Source: Blastocladiella emersonii ATCC 22665
Taxonomy: Eukaryota > Blastocladiomycota > Blastocladiomycetes > Blastocladiales > Blastocladiaceae
Reading direction: 5' to 3'
DNA: 64,000 nt
Assembly: GCA_025594325.1 (NCBI GenBank)
Contig: JANHCV010000008.1
Span: 434,001 to 498,000, forward strand
The notes under the pieces: generated by a model
What the model saw: only the letters and a program-made list of their open reading frames with translations
The model's database searches: none
What the model was told of the DNA's origin: nothing
Position numbers and translations under genes: made by a program
Shown here: positions 40,224 to 50,418 of the stretch, one piece after another
How the letters are laid out: every line of letters starts with the position of its first letter
Numbering within the stretch: position 1 is the first letter of the stretch

Positions 40224-43200
40224 ATGTCATCCAACAACGCGAACTCGGGATGGGACCGCCCGCTGCGCCCGCTCGCGGCACCCGCGCCCGCCCCCGTCGC
40301 CGCCCCCGCCCCGACCTCGCCCGGCGGCGCCAGCACGTCCGACGGTGAAGACGACGGCGAGTCTGACTCGTCGCCCGGTGACACGAGCAACGGCGAGGAG
40401 GAGGATGACGAGGAGGAGGAGGGGGCTGTTGACGGAGCAGCTGCCGTGCCGCTCGTCGCGGCGCCACCGACCTCGGCTGTTGCGCCTGCCGTCGCCGCGC
40501 CCGCCCTCGTTGCGCCTGCCGTTGCGCCTGCCGTTGCTTCGGAGCAGTTCGTTGCCGCCGCTCCGAACGGTGGTGAATTTGCCATTGCGGCACCCGTTCC
40601 CACGCCCGCTGCTGCTTTCGTCGCCGAGGCCGCCATCCCCGATGTTCCCATGGCCGAGGCCGTGCCGGCTGCTGCCGCCGACATGCTCATGAGCGAGGCT
40701 GCCACGCCCGCTGCTGCGCCCGCCGCCGACCTGACCCCCACCGCCCCGACCGGCGAGCCCTCGTCCGACGGCTCCAACCCGGCCGACGCCGTCCCCGCCG
40801 CCGGCACCGCCTCGTACAAGCGGCGCGAGGCCGCCAAGATCTTCGAGACCGTCATGCAGGTGCCCCGCCGCCCCGGCCTGTGCACGTCGGGCGACGCCAT
40901 CCCGATCATGGGTATGCTATTTCTCGCCGTCGTTGTCGTCTTCCCCGCGGGCCATGTTGCTACTTTATATGCCCCTGCCTCGCCCGCCATCTGCCCGCCC
41001 ACGCGCGCTAACCCCTCCTTCCCCATGTCCGCGCGCGTAGCCAACGCCTTTGCCGTGCGCATGCGCGACATCGACGGGTTCCTGTACCAGTACGACTTCC
41101 GCGTCGAGCCCGAGGCGCCCGGCCTGCGGATGCGCGCGCTGTTCGAAAAGTGGCGCGACATGCACTTCTCGTCGCTCGTCGCCGACCGCGCCACCGTGTG
41201 CACCTTCGAGGGCAAGCGCCTCATGTACACGTCGGGCCCGCTCACGCTGGTCCCCGGCGAGGAGCGCCGGTTCGAGATCGCCCTGCCCGGCGGCAACCGG
41301 CGCGGCGGCGTGGCCGGCGGGCGCCGCGGGTTCGAGCGCGTCTTCACCGTCAAGGTCCGCCTCAACTCGCGCCTTCCGCTGCGCGACCTGCACGAGTACC
41401 TCCACGGCACCGTCAGCCGCGAGCACTCGGTCTTCGCCTACACGTCGTCCATCGACGTGATCTTCCGCCAGGCCGCCACCACGCTGCTGTCGCCCAAGGG
41501 CCGCGTGCTCTTCGACCACCGCAACAAGACGTCGTCGGGCACCGGCATGGAGGTGGTCCCCGGCTACACGCAGGCGATCCGCACCGCCGAGGGGTCCGTG
41601 ACGCTGATCCTCGACGTGACCAGCTCGCTCTTCTTCGAGGCCAAGACGCTCGTCGACCTGCTGCGCATCGCGTTCGGCCGCAACGGGCTCAACTCGCTCG
41701 CGCCCGGCGAAATCGACCAGGCCGAGCGCGTGCTCCGCGGGTTCGCCGTGTTCCCCAACTACCAGCGCGAGCAGATGCGCCGCCCCTTCACCATCCACGG
41801 CATCACCCGGCTCCCCGCCAACGCCACCTACTTTAAGCTCAACGGCCGCGACCTCACCGTCGACCAGTACTTTTACCAGGAGTACAACCGCCGCCTCGAG
41901 TTCCCGAACCTCCCCTGCGTCATTGTCCAGGTCGGCGCCCCCGGCCGTGGCCGCGGCGGCGACTCGTCGTCGTCGGGCGGTGGCCCGCCCGTCAAGATCT
42001 ACCTCCCGCTCGAGCTGTGCACGCTCGCGCCCAACCAGAAGGTGACGCGGCCGCTCGGCCGCATCGACATCAAGTCGTTCAAGCCGTCGGCGCTGCGCCC
42101 GCTCGAGCGCGCCGCGCAGATCGAGCGCGCGGTGCGGCTCGTGTACGACCCGGCGCCCGCGCTCACCTCGGCGTTCGGGCTCGCGCCCGAGTTCAAGATG
42201 CTCAACATCGAGGCGCGCCAGCTCCCGCACCCGCGGCTCCTGTTCCACCCGTCGTCGCGCGCCCCGACCGCGATCCCCGTCGACGGCCGCTGGTCCATGG
42301 ACAACCACAAGGTGTACAACGGCGTCACGCTCGCGCGGTGGGCGGTCCTCCCCTTTGTCCCGTGCGACCCCGCGCAGATCTCGCGGTTCATTGCCCGGTG
42401 GGCCGGCATGATGCGCGACATGGGCATCCACGTGCCCAACCAGACGCCGCCGATCCTGCCGCCCGCCGACCCGAACGCGGCCGACATCGAGACGGCGCTC
42501 CAGCACGCGTACCTGCAGGCGGGCCGCGAGACCGAGCACCCGGACCTGCTCGTGTTCATCCTGCCCAACAAGGGGTACCAGCTGTACCACACGATCAAGC
42601 GCGTGTGCGATACCGTGCTCGGGGTCACCTCGCAGTGCGTCACGCTGCAGGTCGCCCAGCAGATGCGCAACACGCACATGGAGAACCTGTGCCTCAAGGT
42701 CAACGTCAAGCTGCCCGGCGGCACCAACGTGCGCGTCGACCCGGCGCTCATGCCGTGCGTCGCTGAGATCCCGACCATTTTCATGGGCGCCGACGTGACG
42801 CACCCGGCGCAGGAGATCCGGTCGCCCTCGATCGCGTCGGTCGTCGGGTCCATGGACGCGTTCGCGTCGCAGTACGCGTCGGTCGCGCGCATCCAGCCGA
42901 TCCGCGCCGAGATCATCCTCGACATGGGCAGCATGGTGCTCGAGCTCCTCCAGAAGTTCTACGCGTCGACCGGCACAAAACCGCAGCGCATCATCTTCTA
43001 CCGCGACGGCATCTCCGAGGGCCAGTTCACGGACGTGATCCGCACCGAGGTCGCGGCCATCCGCAAGGCGTGCAAGGCGCTCGACCCGGTCTACGCGCCC
43101 AAGCTCACCTTCATCATTGTCCAGAAGCGCCACCACACCCGCTTCTTCCCTCGCCCGGGCGCCCCCGTCGACCTGCGCACGGGCAACCTCCTCCCCGGGC

Positions 43201-43535
43201 TCGTCGTCGACTCGGTCGTCACGCACCCGTTCGAGTTCGACTTCTACATCCAGTCGCACCTCAGCCAGCAGGGGCTCGCGAAACCGACCCGGTACAGCGT
43301 GCTCGTTGACGAGAACAAGTTCGCGCCCAACCACCTCGCCGAACTCTCGTACCGCCTCTGCTTCCTCTACCCGCGCGGGTCGCGGTCCGTGTCCATGGTC
43401 CCGCCCGCGTTCTACGCCCACGTGTGTGCGGCGCGCGCTAAGGCGCATGTGATTGACGGCGAGCGGAACGGGCAGCGGTTTTTCGCGCTGTCCATGGTCA
43501 AGCCCGAGCTTGAGAAGGCGATGTATTTCATGTGA
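40224..43535 (+). CDS. Argonaute (slicer-type, DEDH intact)
   Basis: Two exons, 40224-40911 and 41041-43535, giving about 1060 residues. The 129-base intron (GTATGC...GTAG) is a multiple of three and open, so an unspliced frame also exists, but splicing yields IPIMANAFAVRM, the expected ArgoN opening. The first 200 residues are Ala/Pro/acidic and disordered. PAZ lies around FTIHGITRLPANATYFKL; MID includes LPNKGYQLYHTIKRVCDTV and GVTSQCVTLQ (5'-phosphate pocket Tyr/Lys/Gln). The PIWI tetrad is D814 (GADVTHP), E853 (RAEIIL), D885 (YRDGISEGQF), H1023 (FYAHV); the spacings 39/71/209 match human AGO2 (40/72/210). Known role: small-RNA-guided silencing and target cleavage. Confidence 0.95.
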   Translation: MSSNNANSGWDRPLRPLAAPAPAPVAAPAPTSPGGASTSDGEDDGESDSSPGDTSNGEEEDDEEEEGAVDGAAAVPLVAAPPTSAVAPAVAAPALVAPAVAPAVASEQFVAAAPNGGEFAIAAPVPTPAAAFVAEAAIPDVPMAEAVPAAAADMLMSEAATPAAAPAADLTPTAPTGEPSSDGSNPADAVPAAGTASYKRREAAKIFETVMQVPRRPGLCTSGDAIPIMGMLFLAVVVVFPAGHVATLYAPASPAICPPTRANPSFPMSARVANAFAVRMRDIDGFLYQYDFRVEPEAPGLRMRALFEKWRDMHFSSLVADRATVCTFEGKRLMYTSGPLTLVPGEERRFEIALPGGNRRGGVAGGRRGFERVFTVKVRLNSRLPLRDLHEYLHGTVSREHSVFAYTSSIDVIFRQAATTLLSPKGRVLFDHRNKTSSGTGMEVVPGYTQAIRTAEGSVTLILDVTSSLFFEAKTLVDLLRIAFGRNGLNSLAPGEIDQAERVLRGFAVFPNYQREQMRRPFTIHGITRLPANATYFKLNGRDLTVDQYFYQEYNRRLEFPNLPCVIVQVGAPGRGRGGDSSSSGGGPPVKIYLPLELCTLAPNQKVTRPLGRIDIKSFKPSALRPLERAAQIERAVRLVYDPAPALTSAFGLAPEFKMLNIEARQLPHPRLLFHPSSRAPTAIPVDGRWSMDNHKVYNGVTLARWAVLPFVPCDPAQISRFIARWAGMMRDMGIHVPNQTPPILPPADPNAADIETALQHAYLQAGRETEHPDLLVFILPNKGYQLYHTIKRVCDTVLGVTSQCVTLQVAQQMRNTHMENLCLKVNVKLPGGTNVRVDPALMPCVAEIPTIFMGADVTHPAQEIRSPSIASVVGSMDAFASQYASVARIQPIRAEIILDMGSMVLELLQKFYASTGTKPQRIIFYRDGISEGQFTDVIRTEVAAIRKACKALDPVYAPKLTFIIVQKRHHTRFFPRPGAPVDLRTGNLLPGLVVDSVVTHPFEFDFYIQSHLSQQGLAKPTRYSVLVDENKFAPNHLAELSYRLCFLYPRGSRSVSMVPPAFYAHVCAARAKAHVIDGERNGQRFFALSMVKPELEKAMYFM
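40912..41040 (+). other. Argonaute intron (in-frame, stopless)
   Basis: 129 bases, GTATGC...GCGTAG, with CTAAC 29 bases before the acceptor. Length divisible by three with no stop, so retention would insert 43 hydrophobic residues. Confidence 0.8.
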
Positions 43536-44039
43536 GATCGAGCGGGTGCGGATGCCAGAGCAATAAATATGAATGAGTTTGCAGTGACAGTTTCGTGTGC
43601 AAGTTGAGCGGAGTGAGCGCGCGAAGGCCGTGGCCACGATCAGGTCCCTGGTCGCGGATCTGCTCTCGGACGTCAGTTTGACGGATCAATGGGTCTCAGC
43701 AGCGGTGTGTGTTGCAAAGTTAGCAACAGCCGGCTCATCGTTGCGACCCACAAGGCGAATGAGGACCAGCGGAGTCCGCGGAGGCCGTGATGGCCGCAGT
43801 GATGCGAGCCGAGCCTTTCGCTTACCCTCACCAGCTACGTTGAGAAAGCTGTGATTAATCTATGTTTGCAGCATCTGCTTCTCCATGCTGTGATAAACCG
43901 TGTGATGGATGGAGTGACGACGGGCGTCACGCTGGCTCAGCTGATGCTGCTCCGTGTATGCGGCTCAGAAGCCCCACAAGTCCCGCTTCTGCAGCTTCGC
44001 CTTCTCCGCCATCCACGACCGCGTAATCACTCGCAAACC
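43536..44039. other. intergenic between Argonaute and BTB paralog 1
   Basis: No gene seen. An AATAAA at 43562-43567, 27 bases after the Argonaute stop, is a plausible polyadenylation signal. The shared upstream motif of the other BTB genes is not recognisable here beyond a weak GTGTGATGGATGGAGTGACG string near 43900. Confidence 0.5.
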
Positions 44040-45704
44040 ATGAAGCAAGCCGACGAATCCGCCGATCCGCCCACGCTGGCCGACGCACTCGCCATGGAGT
44101 GCGAGTGCATGGCCAAACTCGCGTCGCCCGTGCGCTACATGATGAAGCTCGCGGCGTCGGGCGAACACTCGGACCTGCGCTTTGTCCTGTGCGGCAAGGT
44201 CTCGTACCCGCTGCACCGCGCCATGGTCGCCCAGAGCCCGCTGATCGCTGGGTTGCTCGGCGATGCCTGGCACGCGCCGACGGGCGGATCCTCGCTCCAC
44301 ATCCACTACGCGGTGCCCGACGACGACGAGAACGACGCCGACGTGATCTTCGAGCGCAGCGTGTTCGCGTGGGAGACGGCGGTCGTCGCTATGTACGGCG
44401 GGTGTGCGACGCTCCTCGGCGCGCGTATCACGATTCGGACTTTTCTCGACACGCTCAACGCGGGGATGCATTTCGGTACGGGATCCGCTGAGTGGGCCGT
44501 TGCAACCGCCGCTGACCGAGGCGCACGCTAGACCTTCCGCACCTCGTTGACGTCTGCTGCGAGTACTACCTCGGCCTGCTTTCCGCGCAGGAGGAATCTG
44601 ACGACTTTGCCGAGCTCGCCGCCAACTTACTCATGCGTTTCCCGGAGGGCCCGCCGTCGCCCGAGTTCATGGACCTGACGGCCAAAACCATTCAGCACCT
44701 GCGGTCGCTCGGCCCAAGCGAGTTCACGCGCGAGGTTCTCTTCCAATGCACGCCCGAACTGATTCGTCGCGTCGTACTCTCGCCCAGCTTCTTTATCTCT
44801 TCCGAGATTGACTACTTTAACCTGCTCTGCGATCTCAGTGTCGCGCCCGCGTCCATCATCGCCGCGGTCAGGTTCAGCAGCATGGCAGTCGAGGACGTCC
44901 AAGCTGCGCTCGGCTCGCTGCTAGCGAAGTCCAACCCGGCTTTCCGCATGGCCATCGAGGCTTCGGCGTTCGGGGCAACGGTTCTGCGCTCCGCGGTGCT
45001 TGCAGCTGAGCCGGGCGACACTCGGCTGTTTGACGCGGCTAGTGCCAGCGCCCATGATGGGCGAGAGTCGGAAATTGAGCTTGACGTGGACAGCGACGAC
45101 GAGGGCACCGTGCACGATGAAGGCGCGTGTCCGACGCAAGCTCTCATTGCTGCCGCTACGGCTCCGCGCCGCCATCGGCTCCGCCTCTCGATCTCGCACC
45201 TGCTCGACCCCAAGAGCGAGGACGTCGCGATGGATCTTGCGATGCCGCGGTTCTTTGGCGGCCGGCTCTAGAACATGCGCATCACGCGGCCCGTTGGACC
45301 TGACACCAGCACCGACTTGCTGATGATCGTCATGTACGATTGCTCCCTGCCGTTGCGCCGGCTCAAACGACCGCTAATCATTCCGTGTGACGCTGTGTAG
45401 GGGTCCCGAAGCCGCGCGGTGGGATCCCGAGTACCCGAGCCACTACCCGGACCGGCGCCAAGCGGTGGCCGTCCGCCTGCGCATGGTCATGTACGAGCGC
45501 CCCGAGGCGGACCCGCGTCCTATCTCGACGTGCTCGGGCGAGCTCAAGGAACGCGAGTCGACGCGCGTCGTGCCCATCGAGTGCTCGTGGTCCGAAATGG
45601 GATCCATGGAGAACCGCGAGGGATGGGTGTTCCAGCTCAACGATAAGTTGCCCAAGCGGGGCGGGCGCACGCTGGTGCAGTTCATGGTCGAGGTGGAGCT
45701 GTAG
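44040..45704 (+). pseudogene. BTB-BACK paralog 1 with in-frame TAG
   Basis: Exons 44040-44474, 44532-45333 and 45401-45704. Exon 1 (MKQADES...TLADALAMECECMAK) holds a BTB domain (SDLRFVLCGKVSYPLHRAMV, AQSPLIAGLLGDAW, FAWETAVVAMYGGC). The 57-base intron (GTACGG...GCTAG) splits an Asp codon as in the paralogs. Exon 2 is BACK-like (DLPHLVDVCCEYYL, VVLSPSFFISSEIDYFNLL). At FFGGRL the frame meets TAG (45269-45271) where paralog 4 has Gln (VLQAVR), then stays open to a 67-base intron and a C-terminal domain ending VQFMVEVEL. CAG-to-TAG explains the stop; truncation removes only the C-terminal domain. Probable CUL3-type adaptor ancestry. Confidence 0.75.
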
Positions 45705-45797
45705 TGAGTTGTGTGGTGTTCGTTGTTCGGTCATGAACTACTTAGCTTATGCATGGTTAATTTCTTGTGCTAAAGCAGAGTGCTGGGTAAACGAGTT

Positions 45798-45835
45798 GCG
45801 AGACGTGTCGATCAATCATGTGAGTGTCATTTGAT
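45798..45835 (+). promoter_or_regulatory. shared accessory-gene upstream motif, copy 2
   Basis: GCGAGACGTGTCGATCAATC then ATGTGAGTGTCATTTGATC. It lies about 82 bases before the BTB paralog 2 ATG (45917). The first half is identical over about 18 bases to the copy at 16799. Confidence 0.6.
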
Positions 45836-45916
45836 CCCGCGCCACACGTCCAAGTCGCGAAGCTCGGCTCGCTGAGCGCGGGTGGAGCTAGCCTCGCTCC
45901 CCCTAACCTTCTTTCA

Positions 45917-47556
45917 ATGCCTGCAAACATGAAGAAACTTGATGCAACGGATGAAAAACTGCCCACTCTTGCCGAGTCGCTCACCACAGAATGCGACTGC
46001 TCCACGATGCACTCGCCGGCTATTCGGCACCTCCTAAGGCTCGCGGTCAGCGGTGCCCAGTCGGATCTGCGCGTCACACTTCGAGGCAAAGCTTACTCGT
46101 TGCATCGAGCCGTGCTCATTCAGAGCCCTTTCTTTGAAGCACTCCTCAGTGATTCTTGGCGCCCGGAAACGGAGGGAGGCGCCTTGAGCCTTGAGTTTTC
46201 CTTGACCGACGAGGACGGGAATCAAGTCGACGATGCGAGCACGATTTATGCCTGGGAAACCGCGATCGCCGCGGTATACGGTGCTTGCGAAACCCTTCTG
46301 ATTGCTCGAATGTCAAACACAAACTTGCTTGATCTTCTCGGCGCCGCGCTCTACTTTGGTACCACCTTGTCTGTTGCCTGCATCAACGGACTCGTCTGGC
46401 TCATTCGCATATCATTGCCATGTAGATATTCCGCAGCTGGTCAACGCATGCTGCGACTACTACCTGGAACAGCTTGCCGGTTGCTCGTCGTCCCCTGCTC
46501 CGCCTCCAGGGTCCTTCATTACTATTGCTGCCCGGGTGACTTTCTGCTCTACAACAACCGCCCCATCGGCGGTCGCCGCATTGCTCACCTATACGCAGGC
46601 TCATCTGGAGTTCCTGGGCCCACATCCCATCACGCGCGCCGTTCTTGCCAAGTGCGGCCCTGGAATTGTACCACGCATAGCTCTTTCTCCTGCCTTCTGG
46701 ATTTCCTCCGAGTTCAGCTATTTTGAGTTTCTTGTGGAGCTCAAGGTGGAACCTGCCGGCATTCTTGGAGCAATCAAGTTTGACATCATATCCGAGGACG
46801 ACTTGTTACGCGTTCTATCCAGCCCGCTCGCACTGCAGGATCCCTTTTTCCGCGCGGGCATGCGTACGGCCGCCTTCAGCGCGCATGAGCTTCGCGCCAC
46901 TCTGTTCAGAGCGAAAGAGGACGACATGTACTTGCCTCTGCCAGGTTACCCTGCCCCTCCGACAGAGTCTGAGCCTCTTGTTGGCTGCGATCGCGGCGCG
47001 AGCGAGCAGCTCCGTTCTAACGTGGCAGAGGCTCCAGTGGTCGATGCTATCATCTCAATTCGCCGGCACTGCTTGCGACTGGCGATGTCCTTCCAGCCCA
47101 CTTTGTACGGCCAATCCTTCAAAAGTAAGCCTATGTTTTTTGGTGGAATCCTTTATCGACTTTGGGCCACTCGACTCGAAAATTCCAACTCCTACAACAT
47201 TGAATTGAAAGGGTAACGTCGCCCTACAATTCAAACCAGCATCGTGTTTTGGAACTCACCGCTGTGGGCGCTGATGTAGGGTGCCTTGCTCACCGAGTAC
47301 TCCTGGTCCGTACAATGACCCAAGGAAAGTCATCGCTCAGCGCGCCGAGTTTGTCCTTTTCCATGCCAGCGGTGCTGTTACTCAAACCTGCACATCTCGC
47401 AAAAGTGCCCCCCGCATCAATCGACCAGCCCTACTTTGGTCCGAAGCTGGTCGGTGTACAAAGTTTGCAAGATGGCATGACACCTACACGCCCGCTCAAG
47501 TGCTTGTTGATGGCGTGCCTACGATTCGAGTCGTTGCGCATTTTGAGTTGCTGTAA
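45917..47556 (+). CDS. BTB-BACK paralog 2 (intact, three exons)
   Basis: Exons 45917-46358, 46426-47212 and 47280-47556, about 500 residues. Exon 1: LPTLAESLTTECDCS, then BTB (SDLRVTLRGKAYSLHRAVLI, QSPFFEALLSDSW, YAWETAIAAVYGACETLL). Intron 1 (67 bases, GTACCA...TGTAG) splits an Asp codon before IPQLVNACCDYYLEQ. Exon 2 is a BACK-like helical region (HLEFLGPHPITRAVLAKCG, ALSPAFWISSEFSYFEFLVE) ending at RRHCLRLAMSF and PMFFGG. Intron 2 (67 bases, GTAACG...TGTAG) leads to a C-terminal domain with PYNDPRKVIAQRAEFVLF, ending VVAHFELL; the final L-E/F-L-L is conserved in all paralogs. Inferred role: CUL3 E3 adaptor; target unknown. Confidence 0.8.
46359..46425 (+). other. intron 1 of BTB paralog 2
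   Basis: 67 bases, GTACCA...TGTAG, position and phase conserved across the family. Confidence 0.8.
47213..47279 (+). other. intron 2 of BTB paralog 2
   Basis: 67 bases, GTAACG...ATGTAG. The donor is weaker than the usual GTACGN. Confidence 0.65.
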
Positions 47557-48169
47557 GCTTTAAAACTGCATTCTCGTTGTTGGTGGAACCGAGCCAAAAA
47601 TTGCTCAACCTGGGAAGTGATGGTTTGATTACAAGTCTCAATGTCCCCGCCTTCAACTTTCCGCCGAGAGCATGATGAGCAGGTCGCAATTTATTTCCAA
47701 CTTACTTTAAGGGCGAAAATCAACGATTTAGTTGCTTGCTTGGGCACAACAATTGAGACCCGTTGAAATGCACACGAGTTGCGTGCAATACACCTCACTT
47801 TGCGTCGTGCGCACGCACCCACGCCACTGGGACCATGCACCCTGAGTTCAAGCACACACGCGCACGCTGGCCCGACCGCGAGAAACGCGTCAGGCAATCA
47901 CGCGAGTGGCACGCGCCGGCGGCGCCACACGTCCAGTCACCGCCGGCGGACTGCCTCGCCGCGGGGTCGCACGCTCACCTCAAGCGAGCGTCTCCGCTCC
48001 CTCTGCTTTGGTTCTGGATCGCTGCTACTATTAGCCGTCGTTATACACCCTTCCCTCCCTTATGTGTCTCCCTCCGTCGCCGTGTCCATCACCGTCTCCA
48101 TCATCTCCTCAGCCTTCCGTGCATCGTGCTCAACCTTCCTCTCGCACCCACGCCACTGGGACCATGCAC
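47557..48169. other. intergenic, no gene; carries a direct repeat
   Basis: No protein-like frame. It holds the first copy of a 30-base direct repeat (47815-47844) whose second copy marks the 5' end of the BTB fragment. Confidence 0.5.
47815..47844. repeat. 30-base direct repeat, copy 1
   Basis: GCACCCACGCCACTGGGACC then ATGCACCCTG, identical to 48144-48173, 329 bases apart. Confidence 0.85.
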
Positions 48170-48173
48170 CCTG
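48144..48173. repeat. 30-base direct repeat, copy 2
   Basis: Exact second copy. It ends just where homology to the BTB C-terminal region begins, so it marks a rearrangement junction. Confidence 0.85.
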
Positions 48174-48590
48174 CGGAGGCATCAGCCGCGTTCTCAAGGC
48201 CGTTCGCGACAAGGATGACCCCGACACCTTCACTCTCCATTTGTGCGTCGGTGAAACTCACATGGCGCAGCTGGTCCTCACTCACCTTTTGCGCGTTCAC
48301 TAGGGAACACCAGAAATCTTGTTCATCAAGCCCGTACCAGGATCCCCGCAAAATCTACGCTCACCGAATTCGGTTTCTATCGTACCCTCATGCGATCCGG
48401 CCCGCACAGCCGTCATCGTGTTTGCTTCTTCAGGAAGAGCTCTGCGCACCACAAGCAACGACGTTTTCGGTCGATCCCGCTGCAGGCTTCGCAGAAGAAG
48501 ACGTGGGTTGGCAATGAAGTCAAACGCGCCAAAGTGAACGTCCGCGATATTCCGACGGTTCGGGCGGTTGTGTTCTTGGAGTTGCTATAA
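48170..48590 (+). pseudogene. 5'-truncated C-terminal fragment of the BTB family
   Basis: Begins CGGISRVLKAVRDKDDPDTF, matching FFGGVTHVLQAVRKADPP of paralog 4. It keeps the family's last intron (48243-48303, GTGCGT...CACTAG), then SSPYQDPRKIYAHRIRF, and after a frame change VNVRDIPTVRAVVFLELL to TAA at 48590. BTB and BACK regions are absent. The conserved intron shows that it arose by DNA-level duplication, not retroposition. Confidence 0.7.
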
Positions 48591-48661
48591 ACTATCATTT
48601 TTCTTTTCGTTGAATTGGCGCGCCAGAAGGTGACGAAATGCGCACTGAACTCGGAGCAAGT

Positions 48662-48700
48662 GCGAGACGCGTCGATCAATCATGTGAGCGTCATCTGATC
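48662..48700 (+). promoter_or_regulatory. shared accessory-gene upstream motif, copy 3
   Basis: GCGAGACGCGTCGATCAATC then ATGTGAGCGTCATCTGATC, about 95 bases before the BTB paralog 3 ATG (48795). It differs from the 45798 copy at only a few positions. Confidence 0.6.
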
Positions 48701-48794
48701 AGATCCCCCCTTCGTCGCCACAGCGCGCGACTGGGGGCGCCATCTGCGGCGCCGCCGCTTCTCCTCCCAAGTCCCTCCGCCAAGAACAGTTACC

Positions 48795-50418
48795 ATGGAA
48801 CAACTTGATGCAACGGATGGAAAATTACCAACTCTTTCCGAGTCGCTCACCACGGAGTGCGACTGCGTCGGAAAGTACCCGCTGGCCATCCGGCACCTCC
48901 AGCAGCTCGCACTTAGCGGCGACAAGTCTGATCTGACTGTCGTGCTCCGTGGTAACAATTATGCGCTGCACCAGGCTATGCTCGTCCAAAGCCCTTTCTT
49001 CAAGGCGTGTCTCGGCGACTCTTGGCAGGCTTTTGCTGATGTTGGTGGAATCGGCGCGCTAAACCTTGAATTTGCACTCTCGGACGAGGGCGACGGAGAT
49101 GCCGATGACATCGATTGCCGCACGTCGTACGCGTGGGAAACCGCTGTTGCCGCGATGTACGGCGCGTGCACCAAGATTATGGTCGCCCGGCTGTCGCATT
49201 CGAACCTTCTCGACATCCTTGACGCTGCCTTTTATTTTGGGACGTTGACTTGTCGAAACCGTTAAGACAGCAGCATTGATTCTAACCAACGTGTCATATT
49301 GTAGACCTTTCCCAGCTGATCGATGCCTGCTGCGAATTCTATCTCAACCTTCTCTCAAACTGCTCCTCTGCTCCTGGCCACCTCCCGACTGATTTTATCG
49401 CACTCGCTGCGCGCATGATGACCTATTGCGCTCAAAAAACTCTTCCGAAGCCCGTCGCGGATCTGCTCGCGCACACCATCGCACACCTCGAGTTTCTTGG
49501 CCCGCATCCCATCACGCGCGCGGTCCTTGAGCAGTGCAACGACCCCGCGCTCGTTGTCCGGGTGACATGCTCTCATTCGTTCTGGATTCCTTCCGAGTAC
49601 GAGTACTTCACGTTTCTCACCGAACTTAACGTGTCCGCTACCGACATCCTTCGCGTTGTCAAGTTTAACATTATGCCCGACACCAAGCTTCGCCGCGTGC
49701 TTTCCAGCCCACTCGCGTTGCGTGACCCGTACTTTCGAGCAGGCGTTCGCGCCGTAGCTTACGATGCCAACGAACTTCGGGCTGCAATCGTTGAGGCGGA
49801 TCCTGCATCAACACACTTGACTCAAGCAGGATACCCTGATCCACCTACAGAGAGTGAGGATTTTCTTGAAACTAAAGCCGATAGCGGCACCGAGGGTCAA
49901 GCACCAGCGCTCGAATCCATTTTGGCTGTCCGGCGGCATTGCTTGCGAATGACGCTCTCATTCAAGGCCGATTCTGCCGCCGATTTTGTTGAATCCGAAC
50001 CCGTATTTTTTGGTGGAAGTTGTCGTCGACTGCAAGCGGTGCGCGGCAAAGAAAATCCTGCTGATTTCAAATTCTTTATGTACGTATTTTTTTCAATGAG
50101 CGGCAGAACGTATTCTCACTTTTGCTCTGTTTTCTTAGCGAGCGCAACAAGGCAGGAGCCCGAGCCCCTTATGACGACCCACGTCTCAAAATAAGCGAGC
50201 GCTTCGAAATTCTCGCACACAGGGCCAACGATTCCGACTCGAAATTGACCTGCTCAATCCCAAGGGTGTTGCCCAACCTCTCCCGACCAAAAGCTTGGTG
50301 GTCCAGTCCGTACACCCTGACACTGGGGTTCGGTATGCATTATGAGTTCTCTCCCGCAAAGGCGCTCGTTGATGGTGTTATGTCCATCCGAGCAATTGGA
50401 TTTTTGGAGATGCTGTAG
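48795..50418 (+). pseudogene. BTB-BACK paralog 3 with a destroyed splice donor
   Basis: Exon 1 (MEQLDATDGKLPTLSESLTT, BTB segments SDLTVVLRGNNYALHQAMLV and SYAWETAVAAMYGACTK) reaches AAFYFG, where paralogs have TTTG followed by GTAC. Here the donor reads GGAC (49240-49241), so the GT is lost. The rest of the intron is intact: TCTAAC branch-like site and TGTAG acceptor at 49304. Retention gives a stop at 49265. Exon 2 (49305-50079, DLSQLIDACCEFYL...PVFFGGSCRRLQAVR), intron 50080-50138 (GTACGT...CTTAG) and exon 3 (50139-50418, ending IRAIGFLEML) are otherwise intact. A single T-to-G change, or a sequencing error, accounts for it. AATAAA at 50449. Confidence 0.7.
50080..50138 (+). other. last intron of BTB paralog 3
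   Basis: 59 bases, GTACGT...TTCTTAG with a strong pyrimidine tract. Confidence 0.85.

Noticed and set aside
40965-43637. 890-residue minus-strand open frame opposite Argonaute
   Set aside because: Shadow of high-GC coding sequence; Arg/Asp/Val-rich with no domain, while the plus strand has the full Argonaute fold.
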